From GCA-002282575 sp964493995 (lineage in GTDB: Bacteria; Pseudomonadota; Gammaproteobacteria; Thiomicrospirales; Thiomicrospiraceae): DNA of 57,716 nt. The stretch lies in assembly GCA_964493995.1 (NCBI GenBank), contig CAZBQD010000009.1, positions 1 through 57,716 of the forward strand. The letters are read 5' to 3'. Both the position numbers and the translations under genes were made by a program. A model generated the notes under the pieces. The model was not told where the DNA came from. It did not search any database and worked only from the letters and a program-made list of their open reading frames with translations. This document shows positions 41,479 through 51,706 of this stretch, piece after piece (position 1 is the first letter of the stretch; each line of letters starts with the position of its first letter).

Positions 41479-43289
41479 ATCAACTGGTTGAGTTTGTAAT
41501 GATGATTGAGCAAGTTCTTAAACTGATCGACCAGCTTAAAGCTATCTTTTAGTAGGTCTCTTTGTAAATGCGACAGTCGATCAACGCTAATGAGGTTGTT
41601 GATTTCAGCTTCTTGCTCTAAGGCAATTAATTGCTCGTTGAGTCTTAATTGTTGCATAAAATCAAAGGCTTCTACTAGCTCACTGGCAAAACTCGCCGAT
41701 AAGGCTCGAGTCTCACCCAGGGCGCTGAGTCGTTCATGCGTTGTGGTCGCTGTAATCGGATGTTCACACATGAGCACCCGCGCACCATGTACAATGGGAA
41801 AGAGTCCCCCTTTTTTCAGGTCGAGCTGACCCTGCTTATTGGTTTTGAATTGTGAAAACAAGCCAAGGGGTGTTTCAAATTCTAAGGCGCTTTTGGCAAA
41901 ATGCCCCATAAAAGCGCGGTTGCTCGCCACGGCTGCTTTGACCTGTTGCAATAAGCTTTGCGTTAGCTGAGCATTGCCGGCAGCGGTATCGGCATCGAGC
42001 AAAATGGATAAGTACATCATCGATTCGTTAGTGGCTTGATGCATCCATTCTGTTACTTGAGCCATCAAGTGGGTTAGGGATTGTTGCCATAATGGATTAA
42101 TCATCATGATGTTGCCGGGACAATCAGGGAAGCCTAAATCGGCGAGGGCATCGTGCATCGCCTGCGCCCAAAGCTTGGTTTGACTGGCATCGACATCGCC
42201 TTGCCAGATGAGCGCATTATCTTGATCGGTGCGCAGAATCTGTTCCTGTCGGCCTTCAGAACCCATAATGAGCACAGCATAGTCAAGCGATGCCAGTGAA
42301 GCGGGTCGAGTCAGTTGGCTGATTTTACGAAACAGAGCGCGATTGAGTGAACTGACCAATTCGGCAATAAAGGGAGGATTAACCCCCTTGTGATGCAAGC
42401 TGCGAATGAGTGCCGTTAATCCTTGCTGAATCGGCTGTAAGTCATCGAGTGTCTGTGCTTGTTCGAGTTGTTGTCCCATCATCACCGATTGATTAGCCAG
42501 CGCACCGAGTAGGGTTTTTTGCGGCAAAATTCCCATAGGCTGCTGTTGTCGTAAAATGACAATATGACTGAGGTTGTGCTCAGTCATCAGCACCAGCGCT
42601 TTGAATAAATGATCCTCTTGCTGCATCGACACCAGTTGACGTTTGGCCAGTTGACTCAATAAAGGGTAGGCACCTGATTCGTGATCGGTAAAGGCGTTCA
42701 GTAGGTCGGTGGTGGTGATGATGCCCAGTGACGCATCATCCAGCTTGACTAAACCGGCACTGGCTTGCTGGGCTCTTAAAGCTTTACTGGCTTGTTGAAG
42801 ACTGAAGTCATCGCTCAGGCTAACGATAGGTAAAAGTGGCACATCGGCAGCGGTGAGCATCATAAAGTTAGCGAAGGCGTCGGTTTGCTCACGTTGTTGC
42901 AATCGCGCTAGTTTATCGCGAATGCCGGCACTCCAATAGGCAAAGAAGGCGGCGTTTTCTTGGCAGAGGCTATCGAAAAAGTCGCCCGAAATGCGATAAG
43001 CTAGCACTTCTTCTAAAGCGGTGAATTGACCTTCGCCACCCTGCAAGAGAATGAGTGCGCCTGCGGTTTCATTGGCGTGAATGATGTCTTTATCTTCATC
43101 GGCAACTTGCCATTGTCCACGTCCCTTGAAAACAAACAGCAAAAAGCGTTCACTAGGAGATTCGCTGCGAATGGTCAGTGTGTGGTGTTGATCGAGATAA
43201 ATCAGATCGCTGTGACGTGACAAGCGCTCTAGTTGAGCGTCGTTGAGTAGATTAAAAGGAGTCACTGAGGTGAGTTCGAGCCCATTCAT
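41475..43289 (-). CDS. cNMP-binding, CBS and DUF294 nucleotidyltransferase-like protein
   Basis: 604 residues. An N-terminal cyclic-nucleotide-binding-like domain (about 10-125) is followed by two CBS domains (about 150-265), and then a DUF294 nucleotidyltransferase fold with GSEGRQEQ...TDQDNAL (343-360), where two Asp residues would bind metal. The C-terminal DUF294_C helical domain ends the protein. The same domain order with a linked DEDDh exonuclease occurs in many proteobacteria; the pair is suspected to work together in nucleotide signalling. AAGGAG lies seven bases before the ATG. Confidence 0.86.
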   Translation of the reverse strand: MNGLELTSVTPFNLLNDAQLERLSRHSDLIYLDQHHTLTIRSESPSERFLLFVFKGRGQWQVADEDKDIIHANETAGALILLQGGEGQFTALEEVLAYRISGDFFDSLCQENAAFFAYWSAGIRDKLARLQQREQTDAFANFMMLTAADVPLLPIVSLSDDFSLQQASKALRAQQASAGLVKLDDASLGIITTTDLLNAFTDHESGAYPLLSQLAKRQLVSMQQEDHLFKALVLMTEHNLSHIVILRQQQPMGILPQKTLLGALANQSVMMGQQLEQAQTLDDLQPIQQGLTALIRSLHHKGVNPPFIAELVSSLNRALFRKISQLTRPASLASLDYAVLIMGSEGRQEQILRTDQDNALIWQGDVDASQTKLWAQAMHDALADLGFPDCPGNIMMINPLWQQSLTHLMAQVTEWMHQATNESMMYLSILLDADTAAGNAQLTQSLLQQVKAAVASNRAFMGHFAKSALEFETPLGLFSQFKTNKQGQLDLKKGGLFPIVHGARVLMCEHPITATTTHERLSALGETRALSASFASELVEAFDFMQQLRLNEQLIALEQEAEINNLISVDRLSHLQRDLLKDSFKLVDQFKNLLNHHYKLNQLM

Positions 43290-43322
43290 ACCATGACTCC
43301 TTTAGTTGGATTAATTGACTGT

Positions 43323-43691
43323 TTAAGCTTGAGCCTGTTGAGCCGCCATATCCGCATGGACTTGAGCCATGTCTAATGCTTTCACTTTACCGATGATTTC
43401 GTCTAATTCAGAACCTTGTAACGCACCGGAATGAGCATAAATGACAACTCCTTCACGCATGAAAGCAATGGTAGGAATAGAGCGTACTTGAAATAACCCC
43501 GCTAATTCCTGTTCTTCATCGACATTGACTTTAGTAAAAGCGACTTCAGGATGACGTTCAGCCGCCGCGTCGAAAGTGGGTGCAAAGGATTTACAAGGGC
43601 CACACCAAGCCGCCCAAAAGTCAATAATGACCATTTCGTGTGCTTTGATGGTTTCTTCGAATAGGTCGGCCGTTAAGGTGGCTACAGACAT
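43323..43691 (-). CDS. Thioredoxin-family protein
   Basis: 122 residues with the thioredoxin active site WCGPC (Cys 30 and 33) and cis-proline in RSIPT. The C-terminus has an extra 12 or so residues rich in Ala and Gln beyond the canonical 108. It is a cytoplasmic disulfide reductase; whether it is the main TrxA cannot be told here. It lies between fumC (25 bases upstream) and the DUF294 gene (33 bases downstream) on the same strand. Confidence 0.9.
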   Translation of the reverse strand: MSVATLTADLFEETIKAHEMVIIDFWAAWCGPCKSFAPTFDAAAERHPEVAFTKVNVDEEQELAGLFQVRSIPTIAFMREGVVIYAHSGALQGSELDEIIGKVKALDMAQVHADMAAQQAQA

Positions 43692-43716
43692 AGATTTTCC
43701 TTTTTTGAAAGTTGGC

Positions 43717-45084
43717 TTAGGCGCCAGTGAGTAATTTGGGGTCCATGAAGCGCGTTAGGGTATCACGATCCATGTCGGTTAAGCGTAAGGCCACATCAAT
43801 AATGGGCTCGCCCGTTTTGTAGGCTTCTTTGGCAATTTGCGCGCCTTTTTCGTAGCCAACCACCGAGTTCAGAGCGGTGACTAAAATGGGATTAACAGCC
43901 AGTGCTTTTTCTAATTGCTTATGATTCACCGTAAATCCCGCAATGGCTTTATCGGCTAACAAGGGCATGACATTACTGAGCAACTGAATGCTTTCTAGGA
44001 TATTGCGTGCCATCATCGGTAGCATGACATTGAGTTGGAAGCTACCCGATTGTCCGCCGATATTAATGGCCACATCGTTACCCATCACTTGCGCGCATAC
44101 CATCAGCGTTGCTTCGGGCATAACGGGGTTGATTTTACCGGGCATAATGGAGCTACCAGGCTGTAGGTCTGGTAGGCTGATTTCGGCTAAACCGGCTAGT
44201 GGGCCAGCGTTCATCCAGCGTAAATCGTTGGCGATTTTGCTAAGGCTCGCCGCTAAGGTCTTGAGTTGACCAGACAAAGAAACTACGCTGTCTAAGCTCG
44301 ATAAGGCTTCGAATTTATTAACCGCGCTGGTGAAAGGTAAATCTAAAAGTTTACTCACATTTTGAGCAAAACGTACACCAAATTCGCTATGGGCATTAAC
44401 ACCCGTGCCCACTGCTGTGCCGCCTTGAGCTAGGGAACAGAGTTGAGGCAAGCAGTTTTCAATGCGCTGGCGGTTATTGGCAATTTGTTGCGCCCAGCCA
44501 GACAGCTCTTGTCCCATACGCACTGGCATGGCATCCATTAAGTGGGTGCGACCGGTTTTCACCACATCCTGACAATCAACGGCTTTGGCTTCGATGATGC
44601 TTTGTAAATGCGCTAACGCCGGCAATAAGGCCTGATGAATTTGCTGAACACAAGCAATGTGAATGGCACTGGGGAAGGTGTCATTTGAGCTTTGCGCCAT
44701 ATTGACGTGGTCGTTCGGGTGAATGGGCAAACCACTCAGTTGACTGGCGCGTGTGGCAATCACTTCGTTGACATTCATGTTGCTACTGGTGCCAGAACCC
44801 GTTTGGAACACATCAATGGGAAACTGATCAAGCCATTGTCCTTCCATAATTTCTTGCGCCGCTTGGCGAATGGCACTCGCTTGTTGGGCAGAGAGTTTAC
44901 CAAGCTGTTCATTGGTGGTGGCACTGGCGTGTTTGACGCTGGCAATCGCTTGAATCAAGACGCTAGGCAGCGGCTGAAAGCTAATCGGAAAATTGTCGAT
45001 GGCACGTTGTGTTTGCGCACTGTAAAGGGCGTTGCTCGGTACTTTCACTTCGCCGAGACTGTCTTTTTCAATTCTATATGACAT
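43717..45084 (-). CDS. fumC: Fumarate hydratase class II
   Basis: 455 residues, the standard length. The signature GSSIMPGKINPVMPE (about 314-328) and the TGSGTSSNMNVNEVIA segment (about 95-110) hold active-site residues; TGRTHLMDAMP is also present. FumC interconverts fumarate and malate without an iron-sulfur cluster, so it resists oxidants. A TATACT box (45124-45119 on the minus strand) lies 34 bases before the start, with a weak -35. The annotation as fumarase and not aspartase rests on overall likeness. Confidence 0.95.
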   Translation of the reverse strand: MSYRIEKDSLGEVKVPSNALYSAQTQRAIDNFPISFQPLPSVLIQAIASVKHASATTNEQLGKLSAQQASAIRQAAQEIMEGQWLDQFPIDVFQTGSGTSSNMNVNEVIATRASQLSGLPIHPNDHVNMAQSSNDTFPSAIHIACVQQIHQALLPALAHLQSIIEAKAVDCQDVVKTGRTHLMDAMPVRMGQELSGWAQQIANNRQRIENCLPQLCSLAQGGTAVGTGVNAHSEFGVRFAQNVSKLLDLPFTSAVNKFEALSSLDSVVSLSGQLKTLAASLSKIANDLRWMNAGPLAGLAEISLPDLQPGSSIMPGKINPVMPEATLMVCAQVMGNDVAINIGGQSGSFQLNVMLPMMARNILESIQLLSNVMPLLADKAIAGFTVNHKQLEKALAVNPILVTALNSVVGYEKGAQIAKEAYKTGEPIIDVALRLTDMDRDTLTRFMDPKLLTGA

Positions 45085-45150
45085 GGAGCTAACAAGGTGT
45101 GATTAACATAATGGGTTTAGTATAGAGGGTTAGCGGCGTGATTGCACTAT

Positions 45151-45429
45151 TCAGCCTAAAAATTTGATGGTAGCAATCACTAAACCCGCAAGAGCAATCG
45201 TTTGCAACAAAATGGCTTTGTAAAAATTGGCGGTCATGCGTTCTTCCATAACTTGCATATCTTTTCGCACTTCCAGAATATCAGCTTTGGTGGCATACTC
45301 ACCTGCAGCATGAATCTGCTCAGCCGCTTTTGCTTGAGCCTTCGTTAGCGCAGCGGCTTGCTTTTCATCAAAACCTGCTTCGCGCAAGGTATTATTGAAC
45401 TCAAAGGTGTCGAAAGTTACAGCGCTCAT
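45151..45429 (-). CDS. Small DUF1640-like coiled-coil membrane protein
   Basis: 92 residues: an N-terminal helical part (FDTFEFNNTLREAGFDEKQA), a coiled coil (about 40-68) and one C-terminal membrane helix (about 70-90). This resembles bacterial DUF1640 proteins, distant relatives of the mitochondrial CCDC90/MCUR1 family, of unknown function. ATG 45429 has GGAG six bases upstream; ATG 45432 is one codon earlier. It stands between relA (31 bases upstream on this strand) and fumC. Confidence 0.75.
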   Translation of the reverse strand: MSAVTFDTFEFNNTLREAGFDEKQAAALTKAQAKAAEQIHAAGEYATKADILEVRKDMQVMEERMTANFYKAILLQTIALAGLVIATIKFLG

Positions 45430-45463
45430 CATATTCTCCAGTTTCTCCTTGTATCATAACACG

Positions 45464-47497
45464 TCAATGCGCATTTTCAAGACAATAAGTGACACTCAGG
45501 ACTTCCGATAAGCTTTCAATTTTATCCATTAGGGCTAACCAGTCTTGTTCAGCATTAACAGAGAGTTCGAGATGCACACGAATGCTGTTGGCTTGTTCGC
45601 CCGGTAAGGCTTGAAAGTGACCAATACGCACGCCCTCTTTGGTTAAGCAGGTGACCAGGTCAACCAATAAATTGTCGCGTTCAATGGCGATAATTTCCAG
45701 ACACAAAGGCGTTTCTGCCGATTGAATGCCGCCCCAGCGCACTTTGAGAAGTCGTTGATGTGTTTGTGCCGGCAGGGCGAGCAGGTCGGGACAATCTTGA
45801 CGATGAATGCGCAAGCCATGTTGACGTGTCAACAGCCCAATAATCGGTTCGGGTGGTTGAGGTGCACAGCATTGGGCGATATGGGCGGTGACTTTACCAA
45901 TACCAGGAACAAAAATGCTGGAGTCTTGCGGTTTGGTGTTCTCGCTCGTTGAGTTACTAACGGGAGTTTGTACGCGTGGATGTAAATAGTCTTGTACCGC
46001 TTTAGAGAGTTGTTCGCTACTAATACGCCCCTGACCAATGGCAATGGCAATGCTTTTATCGCTGCTTTTGTCGTTATTGGCAAAAGTGAAACGTTGCGTT
46101 AAGAATTGCACAAATTCATTGCCCAAACGAAAGCGAGATTTTAAACGGTCAAGCTGGGATTTTCCGGTGGTTAAATGAACGTCTGCTGCCTGTCGATTAA
46201 AATAAGCCTTCACTTTGCCACGGGCGCGACTGGTCGCTAAAAACTTGCCCGATAACCAGTTGAGGTTGGGCGTACCTTGTTTTTGCGTTAGAATTTCGAC
46301 GCGATCACCGTTTGACAGGGGTTCATCAAGCGGTTTTATCGCCCCATTGACCAAAGCACCGCGACAACTGTGTCCTAATTCGGTATGAATGAGATAAGCG
46401 ACATCCAGCGCTGTTGCACCTTGTGTCAGGCGTAACAAGTCGCCCTTGGGGGTGAGAACAAATATGTGTTTGCCGGTCAGCTCTTTTTCCCAGGCATCGA
46501 AGCTTTGTGCATCTAATTCACCAGAAAGCGACTGTCGCAGTTGATGCACCAGTTGCGTTAGGCTAGCATCTTGTTGAGCGCCTTCTTTGTAACGCCAGTG
46601 CGCGGCTACGCCTTCTTCGGCCAGTTGGTGCATCTGCTGGGTGCGAATTTGAATTTCCACTGGCCAGCCATTCTGACCAATGACAATGGTATGAATGCTC
46701 TGGTAGCCGTTCGCTTTAGGTCGAGCAATATAGTCATCAAATTCACTGAGTAAGGGTACAAAGTGCTGATGTAATAAGCCCAGCACACGATAGCAATCTT
46801 CGATGGAATGAGTGAGCAAGCGCAGCGCGTGTAAATCGTAAAGTTGTTCGAATGCCAGTGATTTGCGCTGCATTTTTTTATAAATGCTGTAAATGTGTTT
46901 GGGACGTCCGGCGATATCGGCACTGATGCCTTCTGCCTGTAAGAGTGAGCTGATGTCGCTAATGGTGTGCGCAATAAAGGCTTCTCTTTCCGTGCGTTTA
47001 CTGGCCAGTGCTTTGGCAATGCGGGTGTAGTCTTGTGGATGCGATAAACGAAAGGCAATGTCTTCCATTTCCCACTTCCAAGTTGAAAGGCCTAATCGAT
47101 TGGCTAGGGGGGCGTAAACCGATTGAGTTTGCACAGCCAATTGTTGCTGTTCGGCTTCGTTCATCAGTTTGAACAAACGCAACTGAGCCAGATGGGCTGC
47201 TAGCGCCGTCAGCAATACCAGTGGCGATGAAAGTAACGACAGTAACATGCGGCGGAAATTTTCCCACTGTTCATTGCTTTCGGGTAGGTGATCGCTGAGC
47301 TGTTGCCGCTGCTTTTCCCAATGCAGAAGCTGATGCCGCAGACGAATGTGAGATTCGTCCGGTTCTTGCGCTTGCTGCCAAGCTGTTAGTGTCTCAATTA
47401 GTAAGCTAGGTGCAGGTAGGCTTTGCAACAAGGGCAGGGCTTGGGCAAAGTCGCTGGGTAAGTCTGGCCAGTGTTTTGGGTTGCGTTCTAAGTTCAC
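45464..47497 (-). CDS. relA: GTP pyrophosphokinase RelA
   Basis: 677 residues. The N-terminal hydrolase-like region (about 1-160) has no HDxxED metal motif, so hydrolysis is not expected. The synthetase domain (about 185-310) shows NGYQSIHT and EIQIRTQQMHQLAEEGVAAHW. A TGS domain (about 345-405) and a C-terminal regulatory part with an ACT domain (about 590-675) follow. This matches monofunctional RelA, which makes ppGpp on ribosomes stalled by uncharged tRNA. It is about 65 residues shorter than E. coli RelA, mostly at the N-terminus. The start is GTG 47497. Confidence 0.93.
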   Translation of the reverse strand: MNLERNPKHWPDLPSDFAQALPLLQSLPAPSLLIETLTAWQQAQEPDESHIRLRHQLLHWEKQRQQLSDHLPESNEQWENFRRMLLSLLSSPLVLLTALAAHLAQLRLFKLMNEAEQQQLAVQTQSVYAPLANRLGLSTWKWEMEDIAFRLSHPQDYTRIAKALASKRTEREAFIAHTISDISSLLQAEGISADIAGRPKHIYSIYKKMQRKSLAFEQLYDLHALRLLTHSIEDCYRVLGLLHQHFVPLLSEFDDYIARPKANGYQSIHTIVIGQNGWPVEIQIRTQQMHQLAEEGVAAHWRYKEGAQQDASLTQLVHQLRQSLSGELDAQSFDAWEKELTGKHIFVLTPKGDLLRLTQGATALDVAYLIHTELGHSCRGALVNGAIKPLDEPLSNGDRVEILTQKQGTPNLNWLSGKFLATSRARGKVKAYFNRQAADVHLTTGKSQLDRLKSRFRLGNEFVQFLTQRFTFANNDKSSDKSIAIAIGQGRISSEQLSKAVQDYLHPRVQTPVSNSTSENTKPQDSSIFVPGIGKVTAHIAQCCAPQPPEPIIGLLTRQHGLRIHRQDCPDLLALPAQTHQRLLKVRWGGIQSAETPLCLEIIAIERDNLLVDLVTCLTKEGVRIGHFQALPGEQANSIRVHLELSVNAEQDWLALMDKIESLSEVLSVTYCLENAH

Positions 47498-47505
47498 AGA
47501 AGCGC

Positions 47506-48012
47506 CTAAGCTTGATGCAAGTGGTTTGATTTGATGTGGCTGAGCAGTCCTTCACTGGCTGCTTGTACCATGTCAAAGACCAACTCAAAGCCATCAGCAC
47601 CGCCATAGTAGGGGTCGGGGACTTCGCGTTCGTTCAAGTGCGGCGCAAAGGAGAGAAATAAACTTAACTTGTGTGCCATGTCGCTGGGTGCCATTTCTTG
47701 CAGTAACGACATATTATAGTCGTCCATGGCAATTAAATAGTCGTAATGATAAAAGTCGCCCAAATCGACCTGACGAGCGCGTAAATCGCTCATATCAATA
47801 CCGCGTTTGCGCGCCGTTTGCATAGAGCGGTGATCGGGCGGGTTACCGATATGGTAGGCATGTGTACCCGCCGAATCGATTTCAATGCGTTCGGTTAGGC
47901 CATGTTCTTGCACCAAATGGCGGAATACCGCATGAGCAGTAGGGGAGCGGCAGATATTTCCCATGCAAATCAATAAAACTTTAACTGATTGAGCCATTGG
48001 CTGTTTGGACAT
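47506..48012 (-). CDS. Low-molecular-weight protein tyrosine phosphatase
   Basis: 168 residues. The phosphate loop CMGNICR (Cys 16 to Arg 22) and the general-acid motif DPYYG (about 131-135) define the family. In bacteria these enzymes act on tyrosine kinases for polysaccharide export, or on arsenate as ArsC-like proteins; the DPYYG and length favour a tyrosine phosphatase. No kinase gene is beside it. It ends eight bases before relA, so they may share a transcript. AAGGTAAG precedes the ATG. Confidence 0.9.
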   Translation of the reverse strand: MSKQPMAQSVKVLLICMGNICRSPTAHAVFRHLVQEHGLTERIEIDSAGTHAYHIGNPPDHRSMQTARKRGIDMSDLRARQVDLGDFYHYDYLIAMDDYNMSLLQEMAPSDMAHKLSLFLSFAPHLNEREVPDPYYGGADGFELVFDMVQAASEGLLSHIKSNHLHQA

Positions 48013-48038
48013 AATAATACTTACCTTGTTTTTTCTAT

Positions 48039-51000
48039 TCAGGTTTCAGAATATGATTGAACGTAAACTTGATTGCGACCATTATCTTTGGCTTGATACA
48101 TGGCCGTATCAGCCGCTTTCATGAGGTCAGCTAGGCTCATTTGGTGTTCTATGAACATAGCTAAACCAATACTGGTGGTGCAATGATGTTCGACCCTTAC
48201 TTCATGTCCCTCTTCGTTGGTAAACTCCAGTAAGAAAGGCGAGGCAATACTCAAGCGAATTTTTTCGGCAACTTTTAAGGCTTGATTTGTCGATTCTGTC
48301 TGGTTCATTGCTAATTCACTGAGAATAACAACAAACTCATCACCTCCCAGCCGAGCCACTGTGTCCATTTCTCGAACACAGGACTTCAGTCGAGTAGCAA
48401 CTTCGACAAGCAACAAATCTCCGACAGCATGACCGTGGGTGTCGTTGAGTGGCTTAAAGTTATCCAAGTCCAAAAACATCAGAGCACCATAATGCTGACT
48501 ACGTTTACTGGCGGCCAGTGCCAGCGTCAATCTGTCTTCGAGTAGACGACGATTAGGTAGATTGGTGAGTGGATCATAATAAGCGAGCTGTTTCACTTGC
48601 TCTTCGAGTTCTTTGCGGTCACTGATGTCGGTTAGCATACCAATGTAACCAACGAATTGTCCGTGATTATTAAAACGCGGCCGCCCCACATCCATAAACC
48701 AACGGTATTCACCATCATGTCGACGTAGTCGGTAATCCATTTGAAAGTTTTGTCGAGCGTCAAAGGCAGTGGTGTAAATGTCCAAGCAACGATCGAAATC
48801 GGCTTCATGAACACCCTCAGCCCAACCATTTCCGTATTCTTGCTCCATGGTTCGACCCGTGTATTCTAGCCATGTTTGGTTAAACCAAGTGCAGAGCTTA
48901 TCTGTGCCAGCCACCCAAATAAGTGTCGGCGCCGCGTCAGCTAGGCTGCGAAAGCGTTCTTCACTTTCAATCATGGCTGCTTTAGCGCGATGCTGTTCAA
49001 TGGCAATACTGGCAAGATTGGCCGACTCTTCAATGAGTGCTATGCCTTCTGCATCGGGTGTGTGTGCCTCATGGTGATAAATGGCAAAGGTTCCTAAAAC
49101 CTCACCTTGGCTACCCAAAATGGGTTGAGACCAGCAAGCTCCCAATCCGGCTTGTTGGGCAATATCTTTAAACGGTGCCCAATAGGGATGGGTATGAATG
49201 TCTTCAACAATCACACGTTCTCCGGTAAATGCGGCAGTACCGCAAGAGCCAACCCCTGTTCCAATTTCGATCCCATCAATCGCACTGTTGAAAAAGTCGG
49301 GTAAACTGGGTGAAACGACTAAGTCGAAGCGTTTACCATCTGTCCCCAGTAATAGTACTGTACAAAGCATTTCGGGTCTGATTTTTTGAAGTCCCAACAC
49401 CAAGGTTTCAAGCACACTTTCCAGCGAGACGTGTTCAACTAGAGCTGCCATGACTTGATTACGGAAGTTTGCCATGTTTTCATAATGTTTTTGTTGTACT
49501 AATAGCTTGGCTTGTTGTGGGTCGTGAAAAACGCGTTCGGGTAAATGATTGGCTCGCACGAATAGGGCATCGGCAATTTCTTTGAAACGTTCCGATGTCA
49601 TTTGTGGTACCTGGTGAAAGGCTTGCATGAAGCGCACTTCATCAACGCCGATTAAACGTGCATAGGGTCGGATTTGTTCATCTGACTGAGCACTATTGCG
49701 TACCTGACCAATCAGCCAATTGGCGATATGATGGCCACCTACCGTGATACTGGCGCCCGCATCCCATAAACCCCCGCTTGAACAGGGTTGTATGATGGGA
49801 CCTTCAGGATGAAAACGACCTATGATGGCGTCGGATTTCATGCAATTGGCGCAACCCAGTTCGCTTTGACGAATAATGTCCTGACAAAAGGCTGTGAAAT
49901 TGCTGGGTTGGGTAAAGGGCGTGCCATCGGGTTTGGTGATGATGGAGGCCACGCCATAAGTCGATGAAAATTCGTCTTGAATGCGTTGCAATTCTTCTTG
50001 ATTTAACAAGGCTTCTAGTTCAATTTCATTGGCATTGAGTGAAGCGACCAACGCATTCATGCGCTTTTCTAAAATCTCGTCTAAATGTTTACGATCACTG
50101 ATATCAATGTTGATGCCCTGAAAATAACTAAACTGACCCTGTTCATCATAAACAGGGAATGCATGGCAATGAAAGTGGTGATAACTACCGTCGTATCGGC
50201 GAAGCCTAAAATAGTTGTCGTGTTCGGTTTTACTGCGCCAATTTTCCATCCAGACTTCCGTGGCATGGGATAGATCATCTGGGTGCACAACAGATGTCCA
50301 CATTTCAATCGTTAGGGTATTGGTTGTCGTTTGTCCGGTAAACTCAAACCATTGCTTATTAATGAACGTATACTTTTGGCCATCAAACGCCCATAAATGG
50401 ACCTGCGTTTGATCAACAATTTGCGTCAGTTGTTGTTCACTTAGCCTAGAGGCTTTTTGTTGTTCAGCTAGCTTTTTAATACGGTGATTAAACGCTTCAA
50501 TAAGATCACTGATTTCATTGTGTTGTCTATTAGCCAAAGGCTGTAATTCAGTTTCATCCAAAGGGAGTTTGGCTAAGCTCTGAACCGTTTCAATGAGTGG
50601 ATAAAGTTCACGCCGAATCATCCACCAGATGAACAGTCCTGTTACCAAGAATAGGAAGAGTGTCATCGTCCAGATGTGTCGTTTAATGGTATCAATGGGG
50701 GCAAAGGCTTCATGGGTGGGAAGCATGGCGACGATGCGCCAATTTGCCGTGTCAATACGATGACTTGATGCCAAAACCTCATCAAGCCCTAAATGCCGAG
50801 TGATGCCCGATCCTTCAAACCCTTCTATAAAACGATCTGCTAACGGATTCTCCCCATGCGATATGGATTTCATGAGCAGGCTTTTGTCGGTAGCGGTGAT
50901 TACCGTTCGTGTGGTCGCATCCAACAAGACATAACCGCCAGTTTGACCATAATGATTATGAGTGATTCTGTCTAAAAAATTAGGTTGTGCTAGGTTGATG

Positions 51001-51545
51001 GCGCCAACAAGACACCCCATGATGTTTTTTTCGTTATCATAAATGGGAACAACAAAATGAAACATCGGTGACTGCGTTAATTTGCCGATCAAGGGAGAGC
51101 TGATTCTCGGATTACCATCTTTGAGAGTTGCGGCTATGTGTGCTAAGTCTAAATAATTGAGTGTATTGCGCCTCATTGCTACTGGTATCGAGGCGATGGC
51201 CGTGCCTTGAGCATCGGTAACGAAAAACCCCTGGTTGAATAATTTTTCTAGAGCTGGCTTGTGTGTTAAGAACTTTTGTAATGACTCATTGTCAGTGAAT
51301 AAGGGATCATCAATTAAGTTGGCCACGTCTTGCAAAGTAGTCAAGCGAGCATTCAGTTGTTCATTGATATCGTCTGCAACCAGTATGGTTGTGGTGCGTT
51401 GCTGTTCGCTAACGAGTTGTTCAATGTCTTGGTGAAGGCTGTGTTGTATAAAAAAGAACAAGACCCACACTCCAGCTGTAAAAATAGCCAGAGTGAACAG
51501 CGTAATGCGTGCTTTGATGGAAAGGCTTTTTAACCTGTTTATCAT
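48039..51545 (-). CDS. Membrane sensor diguanylate cyclase (Cache, PAS, PocR, GAF, PAS, GGDEF)
   Basis: 1168 residues. Membrane helix (about 12-34), an extracytoplasmic double-Cache-like domain (about 40-285), a second helix (about 293-312), a HAMP-like linker, PAS (about 375-490), a PocR-like domain with its Cys cluster (ELGCANCMKSD and QPCSSGG), GAF (about 700-860), PAS (about 865-990) and GGDEF (about 1005-1165). The active site GGDEF is intact and an RxxD inhibitory site (REMD) lies five residues before it. It should make c-di-GMP in response to several inputs. It is followed 27 bases later by the phosphatase gene. Confidence 0.88.
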   Translation of the reverse strand: MINRLKSLSIKARITLFTLAIFTAGVWVLFFFIQHSLHQDIEQLVSEQQRTTTILVADDINEQLNARLTTLQDVANLIDDPLFTDNESLQKFLTHKPALEKLFNQGFFVTDAQGTAIASIPVAMRRNTLNYLDLAHIAATLKDGNPRISSPLIGKLTQSPMFHFVVPIYDNEKNIMGCLVGAINLAQPNFLDRITHNHYGQTGGYVLLDATTRTVITATDKSLLMKSISHGENPLADRFIEGFEGSGITRHLGLDEVLASSHRIDTANWRIVAMLPTHEAFAPIDTIKRHIWTMTLFLFLVTGLFIWWMIRRELYPLIETVQSLAKLPLDETELQPLANRQHNEISDLIEAFNHRIKKLAEQQKASRLSEQQLTQIVDQTQVHLWAFDGQKYTFINKQWFEFTGQTTTNTLTIEMWTSVVHPDDLSHATEVWMENWRSKTEHDNYFRLRRYDGSYHHFHCHAFPVYDEQGQFSYFQGINIDISDRKHLDEILEKRMNALVASLNANEIELEALLNQEELQRIQDEFSSTYGVASIITKPDGTPFTQPSNFTAFCQDIIRQSELGCANCMKSDAIIGRFHPEGPIIQPCSSGGLWDAGASITVGGHHIANWLIGQVRNSAQSDEQIRPYARLIGVDEVRFMQAFHQVPQMTSERFKEIADALFVRANHLPERVFHDPQQAKLLVQQKHYENMANFRNQVMAALVEHVSLESVLETLVLGLQKIRPEMLCTVLLLGTDGKRFDLVVSPSLPDFFNSAIDGIEIGTGVGSCGTAAFTGERVIVEDIHTHPYWAPFKDIAQQAGLGACWSQPILGSQGEVLGTFAIYHHEAHTPDAEGIALIEESANLASIAIEQHRAKAAMIESEERFRSLADAAPTLIWVAGTDKLCTWFNQTWLEYTGRTMEQEYGNGWAEGVHEADFDRCLDIYTTAFDARQNFQMDYRLRRHDGEYRWFMDVGRPRFNNHGQFVGYIGMLTDISDRKELEEQVKQLAYYDPLTNLPNRRLLEDRLTLALAASKRSQHYGALMFLDLDNFKPLNDTHGHAVGDLLLVEVATRLKSCVREMDTVARLGGDEFVVILSELAMNQTESTNQALKVAEKIRLSIASPFLLEFTNEEGHEVRVEHHCTTSIGLAMFIEHQMSLADLMKAADTAMYQAKDNGRNQVYVQSYSET

Positions 51546-51706
51546 AAAAGATAGGTCGATTCATCATGGATTAATAGATTTAATATTAGCACAGTGAACA
51601 GAAGATAAACACTGATGATAACGTATTATTTCGAATATTACTTTGCCCCACTTAGGGGTGTTTAATTATGGGTTTAACGACACGAACCAAGCGACCGTTC
51701 GCTCTT

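Noticed and set aside
48847..49077. Open frames on the plus strand under the large GGDEF genes, and similar antisense frames under clpA, icd and lon
   Set aside because: They are shadows of long, clearly coding frames on the other strand, with no ribosome sites or recognisable protein features.
51640..51670. Terminator between the two GGDEF genes (CCCC...GGGG hairpin)
   Set aside because: The stem is four bases and no T-run follows on the minus strand.
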